Of a stretch of 64,000 nucleotides of DNA, positions 43,449-53,900 are shown piece after piece. Within the stretch, counting starts at the first letter, position 1. Each line of letters begins with the position of its first letter. The notes below the pieces were generated by a model that saw only the letters and a list, made by a program, of their open reading frames with translations, did no database searches and had not been told where the DNA came from. The position numbers and the translations under genes are program-made. The DNA is from Bacteroides mediterraneensis (GTDB lineage: Bacteria > Bacteroidota > Bacteroidia > Bacteroidales > Bacteroidaceae): assembly GCF_900128455.1 (NCBI RefSeq), contig NZ_LT635783.1, positions 2,072,919-2,136,918 of the forward strand, in the 5' to 3' direction.

Positions 43449-45551
43449 TCAATTCGAAATAGCTTTTGTTTTCATAAATGTGGCTGTGAACTCCTTGCAC
43501 TTACGCATGTCTTGTCTGGACGAAGCGATAGAGTAAGTATTGTATTTCTCAAAAATATCCAATCCGCGTCCAAGCATGATTGTCCACCCTGTGTCAGTCT
43601 TGATGCATCGATCATGGAAATCTCTGAATTTATATTCAAACTCAATGCCATACGATGCCAGGTCATCTTTGATATCGTCAAATTTGTCTATCAACTCAGG
43701 AATTTTTTCTTCCTCTTCATTCGTGATAAGATTGAGTTTCAAGTCATCTACTGGACGAGTATTGATGAGCATTAAAGCAAATTCCATAAAATTCTTGATT
43801 TGCCATGAAGTGCGGATATAGGGATCTTCCACTGTGATACTATTTGCTCCTGCCATATAAGGAGCAAACAATTTCTCGTAACTCACACCGGTTTGTCCCA
43901 TTCTAAAGGTCATGCTCTTTTCTTGCAAAATATGGATACGGGGGCGCTTTGCAATTTGACAGCTCGAGTTTCTTTCTTCCTCTACGGAGCATGTTTCTGT
44001 ATTTTCTTCATTCAAAGGCTGAGCCTCTGCATCGGTTAGCTTCACAGTCGCTGTACTTATCGTTGAGTTTATTGGAATTATAAGAGGATTGCTTACTTTT
44101 TCCAATGTCTCAACATTCATTTCGATACCTGTTTTTAGATTGATATATTTGAATTTGGCTGGTTCGGCATTGAAAGTTTCGTCAATTACATATAATTGAT
44201 CCTTTACACGTTTACGACCTTCAGCAGCAAAATCAACCAATTCGTACGCTTCCTCGTCAGTCATCTTTCCATCAGGATAAAGCAGCTTCATCATTCCGGA
44301 AAATGTCTTGCGGATGGCCAGATGGTCACGCTCTGAAAGAGAACCGTCGAATTTGGCATAGTCTTTCAAAACTGCCGTACGGTCATCATTGCGCAGGGCA
44401 TGGAGCACCGCAGCAATGTAATCAGTAATAAGTCCGTAACCTTTGGAGAAGCTGTCTTTTTTCAACATTCTAATCTCCCATCCGGGATTATACAGATGGA
44501 TTCGGTCAAGAAAAGCACCTTTGATGAAAGAGGCAGGTATGGATTCAAACAGATGCGTATTCTTCAACATAAAAGGGACAGTATGCTTTGTATTTCCAAC
44601 AAACACCATCGAGGCACTGGCTTCATGCGTTCCCTTGCCACGATTAAACGATTTATTGGCCAGATAATTCTGCATCGTATCAATAAGCACGGCATCCACG
44701 TTACGTCCTTTCTGCTGCTCAAATTCATCCCATGCCACTACATCCCAATAGCCCACAAGACCCAGAATTTCTTTGTTTCCCTGCATTTTGACAAAGAGAC
44801 GTGCACTAGTCACATCTCCGCCCGATACGAGTACACCATAAGGTGATAGTTCCTGAAATACATGCGACTTACCAGTCCCTTTAGGACCAAGCTCCACAAA
44901 GTTGAAGTTATTCTCCACATGGGGGAGGAGGCGAGCAAGCGTGATAAATTTTTCCCGTCGGTTCATGGAGTCCGGATTTAACCCTACCGTATGCATGAGC
45001 AAATCCATCCATTCCTCCGTAGTGAAATTCTTGCGCAGGTCAATATACTCTTGCAAATCGATATTTGAAATCTGTATAGGCTTCAGAGTCTGAATTTCCC
45101 ATCTCACCTTTACATCTTCTCCACTGATATAACCAATGGTGACGATGCACCACACTCCATTTCCACTCAGAAGTTTCGGATTCTTGCGTACATAGTCTGT
45201 TCCGATAGGTACTCCCGTCAGACCAAGGTTGGCAAAAGTAGCCTGGTACTCATCATTCTTTTCGTTAAGCACCACCGTCACTTTATCAATGATACGATGT
45301 TTGCCGTGCTCACGGATAAGTCCTTTTACCGACTCAGCTTCTGCGCGATGTACATAATTATGCTGGATAACCTCTTTCACTTTTTCGAGGCCCTCGTTAA
45401 TGATTTCTTCGTCATCACTGGCACAATACTGGCCAAGCAAGTATTCCAGTACGTAAGTCGGTACAGGAAGTCCTCCCTTAACCAAAAAAGCCAGATCTTT
45501 TCTTACCACCTTGCCAATAAAGGCATTTAATACTTTCTGCTGTGAGTCCAT
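43449..45551 (-). CDS. brxL: BREX protein BrxL with MIT_C-like C-terminus
   Basis: A 700-residue last gene of the BREX operon. It has an AAA+ core with FNFVELGPKGTGKSHVFQEL near residue 220-235, VVAWDEFEQQKGRNVDAVLIDTM (Walker B region) and ASMVFVGNTKH, as in BrxL, which forms DNA-binding hexamer/dodecamer rings. The last 150 residues (GVSYEKLFAPYMAGANSITVEDPYIR...DRCIKTDTGWTIMLGRGLDIFEKYN) resemble the PLD-like MIT_C domain rather than a Lon protease domain; no Ser-Lys dyad region was seen. It starts 11 bp after pglZ. BrxL identity is strong; the MIT_C assignment is by eye. Confidence 0.9.
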   Translation of the reverse strand: MDSQQKVLNAFIGKVVRKDLAFLVKGGLPVPTYVLEYLLGQYCASDDEEIINEGLEKVKEVIQHNYVHRAEAESVKGLIREHGKHRIIDKVTVVLNEKNDEYQATFANLGLTGVPIGTDYVRKNPKLLSGNGVWCIVTIGYISGEDVKVRWEIQTLKPIQISNIDLQEYIDLRKNFTTEEWMDLLMHTVGLNPDSMNRREKFITLARLLPHVENNFNFVELGPKGTGKSHVFQELSPYGVLVSGGDVTSARLFVKMQGNKEILGLVGYWDVVAWDEFEQQKGRNVDAVLIDTMQNYLANKSFNRGKGTHEASASMVFVGNTKHTVPFMLKNTHLFESIPASFIKGAFLDRIHLYNPGWEIRMLKKDSFSKGYGLITDYIAAVLHALRNDDRTAVLKDYAKFDGSLSERDHLAIRKTFSGMMKLLYPDGKMTDEEAYELVDFAAEGRKRVKDQLYVIDETFNAEPAKFKYINLKTGIEMNVETLEKVSNPLIIPINSTISTATVKLTDAEAQPLNEENTETCSVEEERNSSCQIAKRPRIHILQEKSMTFRMGQTGVSYEKLFAPYMAGANSITVEDPYIRTSWQIKNFMEFALMLINTRPVDDLKLNLITNEEEEKIPELIDKFDDIKDDLASYGIEFEYKFRDFHDRCIKTDTGWTIMLGRGLDIFEKYNTYSIASSRQDMRKCKEFTATFMKTKAISN

Positions 45552-45562
45552 ATCTTATGCTC

Positions 45563-48103
45563 CTAAAAATCTTGTTCAATCATTGTATTATTCTTCACTG
45601 TCTCACGGATAAGCGGATTTAACCGGTCATCTGCATCATAAATACGAAGCTGCAACATACTTGCGCTGACCGATTTTTGCAAATTGAGCGTAACTTCATA
45701 CACCCGGTTATTCAGGTTCGTTGCATCCGTACTGTTCAAGGTCAGTTCCTTTTCCTGAGTCACAGGATCGTCACCGTTATAAATGCAGCATACCACCTTG
45801 CGTTCCATCACGGTCATACTCACGGCTTCCGATTGTATAAGTTGGAATTTCAACCGACTGCTGACCATATTCAGGTTATGATTCATTAAAGAGATACCCA
45901 CCTTTTCAGTCTTGTTTGTCCGCTTCTGCTGACTCCTGATTACCGGTATAATCATCTCCTGAAGGGATGCACCGCCATGGGCAAAGTTGTAGCCTCCCGA
46001 AGCCGCCAGTCGGTTGGTGCCGACTGGTACGCCTATCCAAAGTGGCATCTGACATTTTATGGCAGATACTCTTTCAAGAGGGAATTTGATGATTCCTTCC
46101 ACATATTCATCGCTGTCTGTGAGATAATACCTCGTTTTTTTCTCTGCTGATGCATCAGTGATATTGTGCTTGTCCTTATCCTCAAATTTCATGTCATTGT
46201 ACAGAAAGCCATGATCGGCAGTCAACACTACATTGGTCACATTCCAAGTAGCATGCAGACGTTTGATTAATACAGACAACTGGTCTATGGCCTTGCGGCA
46301 AGCACTGATTACCTCAAACGGGCTTTGAGAATGGCTTGCTTCATCAATCGTATCATGGAAGATATATACTAAAGGCCTTTTGAACAGTTCCCGCGTTGAA
46401 ATCTGGTCACCATTCATCACATCTTCATAACGTACACACACTCCTCCTTCACGATATTTATCCAAATGAGCTGTCCGTTGTTCTGTAGTTGCCAATACGG
46501 CTCCGTCCACCGCCATATCCGTACCAATCAGTTCCAAAGAGTGATGCGGTAGGAGGGAGAGCTTGCAGCACTTTGTTTCCGTGGGCAACATGGCCTGATA
46601 GGCCTCGATTGAAGCCATATTTTTTTCCTTGGCCAGTCTCTGCATCAATTCCATAGCCACTTCGTATCTCAGGGCATCACTGATAATGATTACCTGTTTC
46701 ACATTCAAATCAGACTCGTTAGCATAAAAATCCTCCTGATGCTTCAATCCCGTTTCCGTAAACCAAGCCCCTTTTTCTTCCACGCAGGTCAGCCATTCCA
46801 GATTAAGAAGGTTGGCAACCTTCGCATATTCCTGGTCTAATTGTCTTTTGGCCACATTCAATACAAGCTCGATAGGATTCTCTTTGGTTATCAGTTCATG
46901 ATAAGCTTCGAGTGTCTTTCTGTAGGACATATCTACCAGATAGAACTCTGTAATATATTTATTTACGTATTCCTTCGTATTGTTAAGTTTAAGTGTCCCC
47001 AGTCCACGCACCTGCATATAAAACAGGGCCGACTGTTCAATAAACCGGATAATGATTTGAATATGACTGTCAGCGGGCAGTTTCAGGGATAATTCACGCA
47101 TACGGTCGTTCACATCTTCCGGATCAGCCATCAATTTCTTTTCAACTATTTCCTGCAGAATCGGCCAGCAAAGAGCTTCTGTATAATAAAAGTAGTTTGC
47201 ATCAATGCCATAGATATTAATGATTTCCTCTTCTTTAATATCTGAAGCCAAAATTCTCATGGATTGGATGAACTTCTCACTAAGCAGACGATCGTGCGTG
47301 CCCCATTCATAAATCTTGTTTATCTGGTCAAGAACTGCAGAGCTGCTGATTTTATATTGTTTGTATGAATCCCCCGGCACTACATCCAACAGTTGTGTAA
47401 TGCAATTGTATTTCAAACATTCGGCAACGCTTTTCATCTTTTGAGAAGCATTCAGGTTATAGCTTACCCCGAAGAGTTTTATCAATTTGTCATTAGCTGT
47501 CTTGCTGGCATCCAAGTTTCTTGAAAGTCTATGCCAGAAGTCCGTACGCTTTTTCTCCTCCCAGGTAGCATCAAGGATAATCATCTTTACAATGATTGTT
47601 TCCCAGTCTAGAAGTTTCTTGTCGCCAAGGTAATTGGAGATGAAAGCCCGGCAAACAAGATCTTCGCTGAAAGTAGCGGAATTGATATGCCCATTGAGGA
47701 TATTTTGGATTTTGGAGGACATGATTTCCGCAATGTTTTTCTTGATAAAACCACGGAACCGCTCCGGCAGGTTATACTGCTGCATATATGAAGCATAGTC
47801 ATCTTCCTTGTATTCCATGTTGGCTTTAAGCATATCGAGCAATGGAAACTGTAGCTGCTGTTCTTCTGAATGGGGATAGGTTCCCACAGGGAAGAGCAGC
47901 ACGACGCGTTTGTCCTTCCAAGTATTCTCTATGGCATATTTTGTATTGAACCAGGCGCCGTCGAACACTTTATAGACGTATCCGTCAGACCAATCTTTTA
48001 CGTCTTCAAGCTCTGTCTGGATAATGCCCATCTTGTCGAAGATAAAGAGCACATGTAGTTGAGGGTTGCGCTCAAAGTAACTGTATATTCTGTCTTGTAT
48101 CAT
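45563..48103 (-). CDS. pglZ: BREX alkaline phosphatase-fold protein PglZ
   Basis: An 846-residue PglZ of BREX type 1. The alkaline phosphatase-like domain is visible at QVIIISDALRYEVAMELMQRL (about 465), MLPTETKCCKLSLLPH and VVLTADHGFLYND (about 628), followed by the FAHGGASLQEMIIPVI strand. The N-terminal half is helical and the C-terminal 130 residues form a beta domain. PglZ is essential for BREX and may act with BrxB and PglX. It lies between the SIR2 gene (25 bp) and brxL (11 bp). Confidence 0.95.
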   Translation of the reverse strand: MIQDRIYSYFERNPQLHVLFIFDKMGIIQTELEDVKDWSDGYVYKVFDGAWFNTKYAIENTWKDKRVVLLFPVGTYPHSEEQQLQFPLLDMLKANMEYKEDDYASYMQQYNLPERFRGFIKKNIAEIMSSKIQNILNGHINSATFSEDLVCRAFISNYLGDKKLLDWETIIVKMIILDATWEEKKRTDFWHRLSRNLDASKTANDKLIKLFGVSYNLNASQKMKSVAECLKYNCITQLLDVVPGDSYKQYKISSSAVLDQINKIYEWGTHDRLLSEKFIQSMRILASDIKEEEIINIYGIDANYFYYTEALCWPILQEIVEKKLMADPEDVNDRMRELSLKLPADSHIQIIIRFIEQSALFYMQVRGLGTLKLNNTKEYVNKYITEFYLVDMSYRKTLEAYHELITKENPIELVLNVAKRQLDQEYAKVANLLNLEWLTCVEEKGAWFTETGLKHQEDFYANESDLNVKQVIIISDALRYEVAMELMQRLAKEKNMASIEAYQAMLPTETKCCKLSLLPHHSLELIGTDMAVDGAVLATTEQRTAHLDKYREGGVCVRYEDVMNGDQISTRELFKRPLVYIFHDTIDEASHSQSPFEVISACRKAIDQLSVLIKRLHATWNVTNVVLTADHGFLYNDMKFEDKDKHNITDASAEKKTRYYLTDSDEYVEGIIKFPLERVSAIKCQMPLWIGVPVGTNRLAASGGYNFAHGGASLQEMIIPVIRSQQKRTNKTEKVGISLMNHNLNMVSSRLKFQLIQSEAVSMTVMERKVVCCIYNGDDPVTQEKELTLNSTDATNLNNRVYEVTLNLQKSVSASMLQLRIYDADDRLNPLIRETVKNNTMIEQDF

Positions 48104-48128
48104 AAAAGCTTTATTACTTTCAATATTT

Positions 48129-50948
48129 TTACAGTAAACTGATAAGATAATTACGATTATCCTCAGATAAATGTGTTGCTTTAATGTATTCCTTTAATTT
48201 CTCTCGAAATATTTCATTTTTTAATAAACTTATTCTTTCTTTTTCATCAAGTTTTAAAATCCAACCAATCTCAACTTTTTCTAATGAAGAATAGTTGTAA
48301 GGATCAATAAAGAATTGCAAACAATCATTACTAATGGCAACTTTATTAATAGAGTCATGTAGCTCACTGAAGCTATTATCTTTTCTCATTTGTGCCAAAA
48401 GATAACAACAATCCATCGTAATTTTTCCCTTATTGAGAAGTTTGTTAAATCGTTCTATTGAATAGCTATGTATATTATTATTGAATATCAAGAAAAGATA
48501 ATGATATAAATTATCAATTGTATTTAGGCAATAATCTAATACAATACTTTTGAATGGTTCTGTGATTATTGGATATAGTAAACATAGGGTTAATGCTCGA
48601 TTATTATCGACAAATAGTTCATTCGTTCGTATATCAGTAAACTCAATTTTCTTATCCTTTAAAATCTCTATTAATGAATATAAACAGTTATTATATAAAA
48701 ATGTATGATTTGAATTATATAACATAAGCTCTATTAATTCCTTTGCAATTTCTACTTTCGGTGGATATTGGCTGATAAGCAAATGAATAGTTTGATTCCC
48801 TATATAGTTTTCAAATCTCCAACATTTTAATAATACTCTATATAGTGCTTCTACATCAATTCCATCATTATGAGATCTTGAGATTATAAGCAGTAAATTT
48901 GATAGAGGATTATAAAACAAAGAATCATTTTTAAATAAATATTGATTTTCTTGTACTATATTATTCAGACATGTATTAATATAATTTATACCAGATTCAT
49001 CGAACAACAAAGTCTTTATATCGTATCCATTTAATATGGATTTGAGCTTCTCATTTTCATTATCAAATATAAGCATTCTTAACATAAAGTTGTCCAAAGA
49101 CTCAATTCTTGTACCCTCAAAGCCTATTCCATACATCTTACTTGGAGGTGTAGCAAAACTATTCAATATACCCAATGCTGTATTATGGCATAATGATTTA
49201 TAATGCAAACTATTATCGCAAATTATACAATTAGCCCATGAAAAAATTCTTTCACGTTGATAAATAGACATTAAGACAACTATATTACTATTAACGGAGC
49301 ACCCACCTTTTTCTTGGGACTTTCTTTGTTGGAATATTCGTTCTTTTAAATCTTCAGTTTTAACGAGATTATTACCAATAGCTCTATAGGAAACCAAATC
49401 TTGAAATATTTTCTTTATCTCTTTATTTAAAGGCAATTTGTTCAATATTTCTTCCAACTCATTTTCATTCACTGATTCAAGTGCTTTTTTGATGTTAAAA
49501 CTTTTATCAAAAATTTTTTGCGCCCAAATACAATTTCTGATGGCCCACATATTATATCTGCAAATGAAATATAAGATATACTTCTTACGATTCCAGTAGC
49601 GTGATAATAGTTCTTTATATATTTTAAACGCTTCCCAATAGTCTCCTAATAAATATAGTGTAAATGGTAATTCTAAATCATCTATTGTGTGCTTAATCGT
49701 TTTACAGCGTAATTCTTTTAGCTTGTTGCATACTTGTATATAATCAAAGTTTCGGATATAATAAATTGTTGTTTTAGGTATGTAATAATTAATATTTTGG
49801 TAAAATTTATTATCGAGTATTTTAATATTATCTATTTCTTCTAAATAATTATACCATGCTAATTGTAAAAGAGCTTTCAGACTGATAGAAGGGTGATTAA
49901 TTAAAAAATGACGTTTTCCTCTATTATCTATAACTTGACTTTCTAAATCTTTAAAATATTTCAGATTAGTCTGTAAACCATTTGAGTGGGCATTCCAGGT
50001 CATTTTTTTATAGTTAGGGAAAAAATATCTAAGTCCATCTCCAAAAGAGCGCAGTTCTTGACTGTAAGACATAACTCGATCATAAAGATATGCGGCTAAA
50101 TCCTGTTTAGGAACTTCTCTATAATTGTTGATGGAATATAGAATCTTATCTGTTAACCGACCTATTCCATTTAAATCATCTGGATTATATTCTTTACCAT
50201 TAATTACATCAATTTCTTTCTCGCTGAAATAAAGTATATTGATTCCTTTTTTCTCAAAATATTGTTTTGTCACAAAATCCGGTTCCTCGCATGATAACAG
50301 GTAGGCTCTTTGCATATTCTCTGACAAAATATTTTGCAACTCATTTAATATCATTTTTAAATTTAAATCAGCGAAAGAGAAGCCAACAAATAGCACGAGT
50401 TTACTTGCAAATATAGATTGTACAAAAGCACGTATAAGCGGAAAATTCTTTGGATAATTATAATAATCCGTTTCGGTAAGAACTATATTATCGGTTATAT
50501 AATCTCCATGCATTTTAACAAGAACATTTGGATATGCAATTTGTGGAATATCCTTATCTTCTCTTACAATATCATATTGCGTAAATTGATTAATAAGCTC
50601 TTGTTCTATTAAATCATCGTAGTTTGTAGTTATTATATGGCATGGATTTAGCAACAAAATACTTTTATGTAATCTATTAGGTACAGCTTTATTATAAAGT
50701 AATACCTCTTTTACTTTATCCATATACTCTTTATGCCCCCGTGAATCTTTGTACAACTGGGCTACTTTTAGAGCATCCATTTCATTTGTCAACTTTTCAG
50801 GAAGTTCAGCCTTCATTGATTCTATAAGTTCATTCCAAGTCGGAATACCCGAATTCCTAGAAACTCCGGCACCTACAAATATCGCTAGTCGATTTTCCCG
50901 ACTTGCTTTTTGTATATGTAAAAGATGAGATATTTGTTGCTTATCCAT
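48129..50948 (-). CDS. SIR2-domain protein embedded in the BREX operon
   Basis: A 939-residue protein whose first 250 residues are an SIR2-like NADase domain: FVGAGVSRNSGIPTW (26-30 GAGVS), IITTNYDDLIEQ (107-112), VKMHGDY (147-149) and LFVGFSFADLNLKMIL (189-194). The remaining 680 residues are helical, Asn/Leu/Ile-rich, without a recognised domain; they are probably a sensor. SIR2 effectors of phage defence deplete NAD+ to stop infected cells. The gene is much more AT-rich than its neighbours, which suggests later insertion into the operon, with tight spacing kept (11 and 25 bp). Confidence 0.88.
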   Translation of the reverse strand: MDKQQISHLLHIQKASRENRLAIFVGAGVSRNSGIPTWNELIESMKAELPEKLTNEMDALKVAQLYKDSRGHKEYMDKVKEVLLYNKAVPNRLHKSILLLNPCHIITTNYDDLIEQELINQFTQYDIVREDKDIPQIAYPNVLVKMHGDYITDNIVLTETDYYNYPKNFPLIRAFVQSIFASKLVLFVGFSFADLNLKMILNELQNILSENMQRAYLLSCEEPDFVTKQYFEKKGINILYFSEKEIDVINGKEYNPDDLNGIGRLTDKILYSINNYREVPKQDLAAYLYDRVMSYSQELRSFGDGLRYFFPNYKKMTWNAHSNGLQTNLKYFKDLESQVIDNRGKRHFLINHPSISLKALLQLAWYNYLEEIDNIKILDNKFYQNINYYIPKTTIYYIRNFDYIQVCNKLKELRCKTIKHTIDDLELPFTLYLLGDYWEAFKIYKELLSRYWNRKKYILYFICRYNMWAIRNCIWAQKIFDKSFNIKKALESVNENELEEILNKLPLNKEIKKIFQDLVSYRAIGNNLVKTEDLKERIFQQRKSQEKGGCSVNSNIVVLMSIYQRERIFSWANCIICDNSLHYKSLCHNTALGILNSFATPPSKMYGIGFEGTRIESLDNFMLRMLIFDNENEKLKSILNGYDIKTLLFDESGINYINTCLNNIVQENQYLFKNDSLFYNPLSNLLLIISRSHNDGIDVEALYRVLLKCWRFENYIGNQTIHLLISQYPPKVEIAKELIELMLYNSNHTFLYNNCLYSLIEILKDKKIEFTDIRTNELFVDNNRALTLCLLYPIITEPFKSIVLDYCLNTIDNLYHYLFLIFNNNIHSYSIERFNKLLNKGKITMDCCYLLAQMRKDNSFSELHDSINKVAISNDCLQFFIDPYNYSSLEKVEIGWILKLDEKERISLLKNEIFREKLKEYIKATHLSEDNRNYLISLL

Positions 50949-50959
50949 AATATACTTTT

Positions 50960-53900
50960 TTATTTGAGTTTTGCTAATATATCCCCGAACTTGGCATAAT
51001 TGACTACCACACCATCATCAAGGTCAAAGCTGATAGCTTGTTCGGCCACTACCTGCAAACGTTCGTGATATTCACGGCACTCATCGAGTTGCTTCTGAAG
51101 CGTTTGGAGCTGCTTACTTTCCTTGGTAGTCAGTTCTGCCCGGCGCATATCGAGTTTTTTAATCTCCTGCTCCAAGTGTTCTATGAAAGGGAGGAGGTAT
51201 TTGGCTCGGATACGTTCCACTGTATAGGCATTCATGCGATGCATATAAGCTATTACCTGGAAGGTACCTTTCTTGGATGCGAACAGCCAGTAAATCGGAC
51301 GGTTCTGATACATCTTTTTATGGTCTTTCCAGAAGTCCTTCACGAAATATTGTTCCAATGTTTTACCCAAGCATTGCTCCATGTAGTTCAGATTTTCTAC
51401 TTGCGTTTCTTCTCCAAATGCGATGCGAACAAAGTCTGCCATACGCAGAGGGGCATTGTCACTGAAACCACAATCACTGTTCATCAAAGGCAGGATGCCG
51501 TCATCATCTATGTCATACTTCCTGCCGTGATAAGAGTAGGGGGCAATCTCTTCTTCGGTCGGTTCTGGATGTGCGATATGTAATCCCGGTTTGTCCAAAC
51601 GGTAACGTCCCATCATACATCCTACGGCATAACTGATGAGCTGTTTGATAATGACATCGTCGTTCCACTTCATTACCTTAGGCGCATCTTCGCCTTCCGC
51701 AGATGGTACAAAGGAGATTTCACCCTGTTGTAGAATGGTGATTTCATCAAGCGGTACGTTGGGGGTAAGTTCATCTTGCAGACCGTATATTTCAATAAAC
51801 TGTCGGTTGAGTTCTTCTTCGTTGGTATGCAGTTGGTTGAACATTTGTTCCCACTTTTTCTTGTATTGTTCTACGCGCCATTCTATACTGTCCGGATGTG
51901 GTTCTTCCCTTGGAATCTCGGCATCCATATTCAATAACTCGTTGCGTTGGAAGTCCCAAGAAGTTTCATGAGCATCCCAGTCTTGACAGGAGATAGATAT
52001 ATTTTGTAGGGTAATATTATCTATTTTAGCCTTGAGTGAATCTTGAACACGTAACTTTAATGTAAATACTTCTGCTATGTTAGTATTAAAAGTGGGATTC
52101 ATTAAATTCATAATAGAATGAACGACACGAGTATTGAGATATGCTAGTATATAATTTGTCATATCTATATTCTCATTTTTCATTACAATAGTAGGAGCAG
52201 CTTTATTAAATAAATAATCTTTTGGTAAAATTCTAAATCCTGTACCATTCTTGCCGCTACAAATTAAATTCCATGTGATACCTGTCCTATACCACAAATA
52301 TTCATCTTGAATACGAGCTACTGGATTATTCTTATATTCTTGACGCGCTTCAAATGACCAATCAATGACATCCTCTATGTTGCCATACCATCTGCGAAAG
52401 GAACCACCTTTCGCAATTGGGACCCATTTATGTCCTTTCCCAGAATTTGTTTTTGATACTTCCCAAATGTATCTTAAATACTTATTATTATTGCCTGTGA
52501 TGTTTTGTCCATCTGAAATTCCATAATGAGTAATATTTATACCGTATAGAAAACAAGCAATCATTTTCTCACTAGCCCAATATCCAATCGGACATCCCGG
52601 AATTTTCTCGAAGTCAGATTGAAATACATTTTGGTAATATACCTTAGAACTACGTTCCCTTAATGCTCGCAGAAACATACCTTTCTTATCAGTACAATTC
52701 TTTCCATCAACCAGTCGGAAATAAACGCCACCTTCATCGGACTTATGCTTGGCAATTACAAATGCCGTATTCTGAACTACTTCACCACTCAGCTCATCAA
52801 ATGTTCGAGGTCCCAAGTGAAGCATATTTTCAATATGATAATTATTAAGCAAAGTGCTACGAAACTTTTCAAATGAAGAGAGGAACATCCAGCTTTGCAT
52901 ATTAATCATACCATATTTTCCATTAGCTACAAGTCGGTCTATAGACAACATCATAAATGTAGAGAATAAATCGGCTTTTCCTTCTTCATAGTTTTTCTTC
53001 ACATACTTGCTTAGCACCTCATTCATACTACCTGCACCCATATAAGGCGGATTCATCACCAATGCATGATACTTTTCCGTCAAGGCCAGAATCAGTTCAA
53101 ATGCAGGAAGTTGGGCACGAATGGCCTCCGGTATAAAGTCCTGATTGTGCCAATATTCTACCGTCTGTTTTACCAGCAATCGGGTACTATCGCTAAGTTC
53201 AAATTTCATGATAGAGCCCAACGAATCCGCATGCTGCATCAAGTCGAAGCAAGCGATGAGTTCATTGACGTGAGTCTGATTTTCCTGCCCCAAAAAGAAA
53301 TGAGGAAGGAATTCTCTGACCAGACCATTCTTTTCTTCATCCCAAAGCTTCGGCATGGCCAATACATGAGGCAAACAATGAGCGTCGGCAAATGAAGCAT
53401 CCTTTTGGCAAGCTTTCAGCAAGAGGGCAAAAGTGGCTAATTGCTTGGCACGATTGTCAATGTCTACTCCGGTCAAGTTATGCTGAAAGATATTCTCTAT
53501 GGCTTCCCCACGGCCATAGCCTTCGGCAATATAAAGATCGTAGAGCAAATCAAAACACTCGTTCAGAATATGGCCTGAGCCACAGGCTAAATCGGCTACT
53601 TTCAGGTCTGTCAGTTCTTCGTATCTTAAGATGTTTTCTGCCGGAGTCTTTTCAGAAGGTTCCACCAGATATTGCCACTTCTTCTGTAGCGCGGTTTCGT
53701 ATGGATTGTTGTCGAGGTAGATACGGCCCACTGTATTCTGCACCATATATTTCACAATCCAGTTGGGGGTGAATATCTGCGTAGCGGCAGGAATCTCGTC
53801 TGCCTCAAACTTGCCTTTCTTGGCAAATACTTCGTCCTTACGTTCCGAAATATAGAACTGGTAGAGCCAGCCTATCAGTTCCGGTGATTGAAAATCCTCA

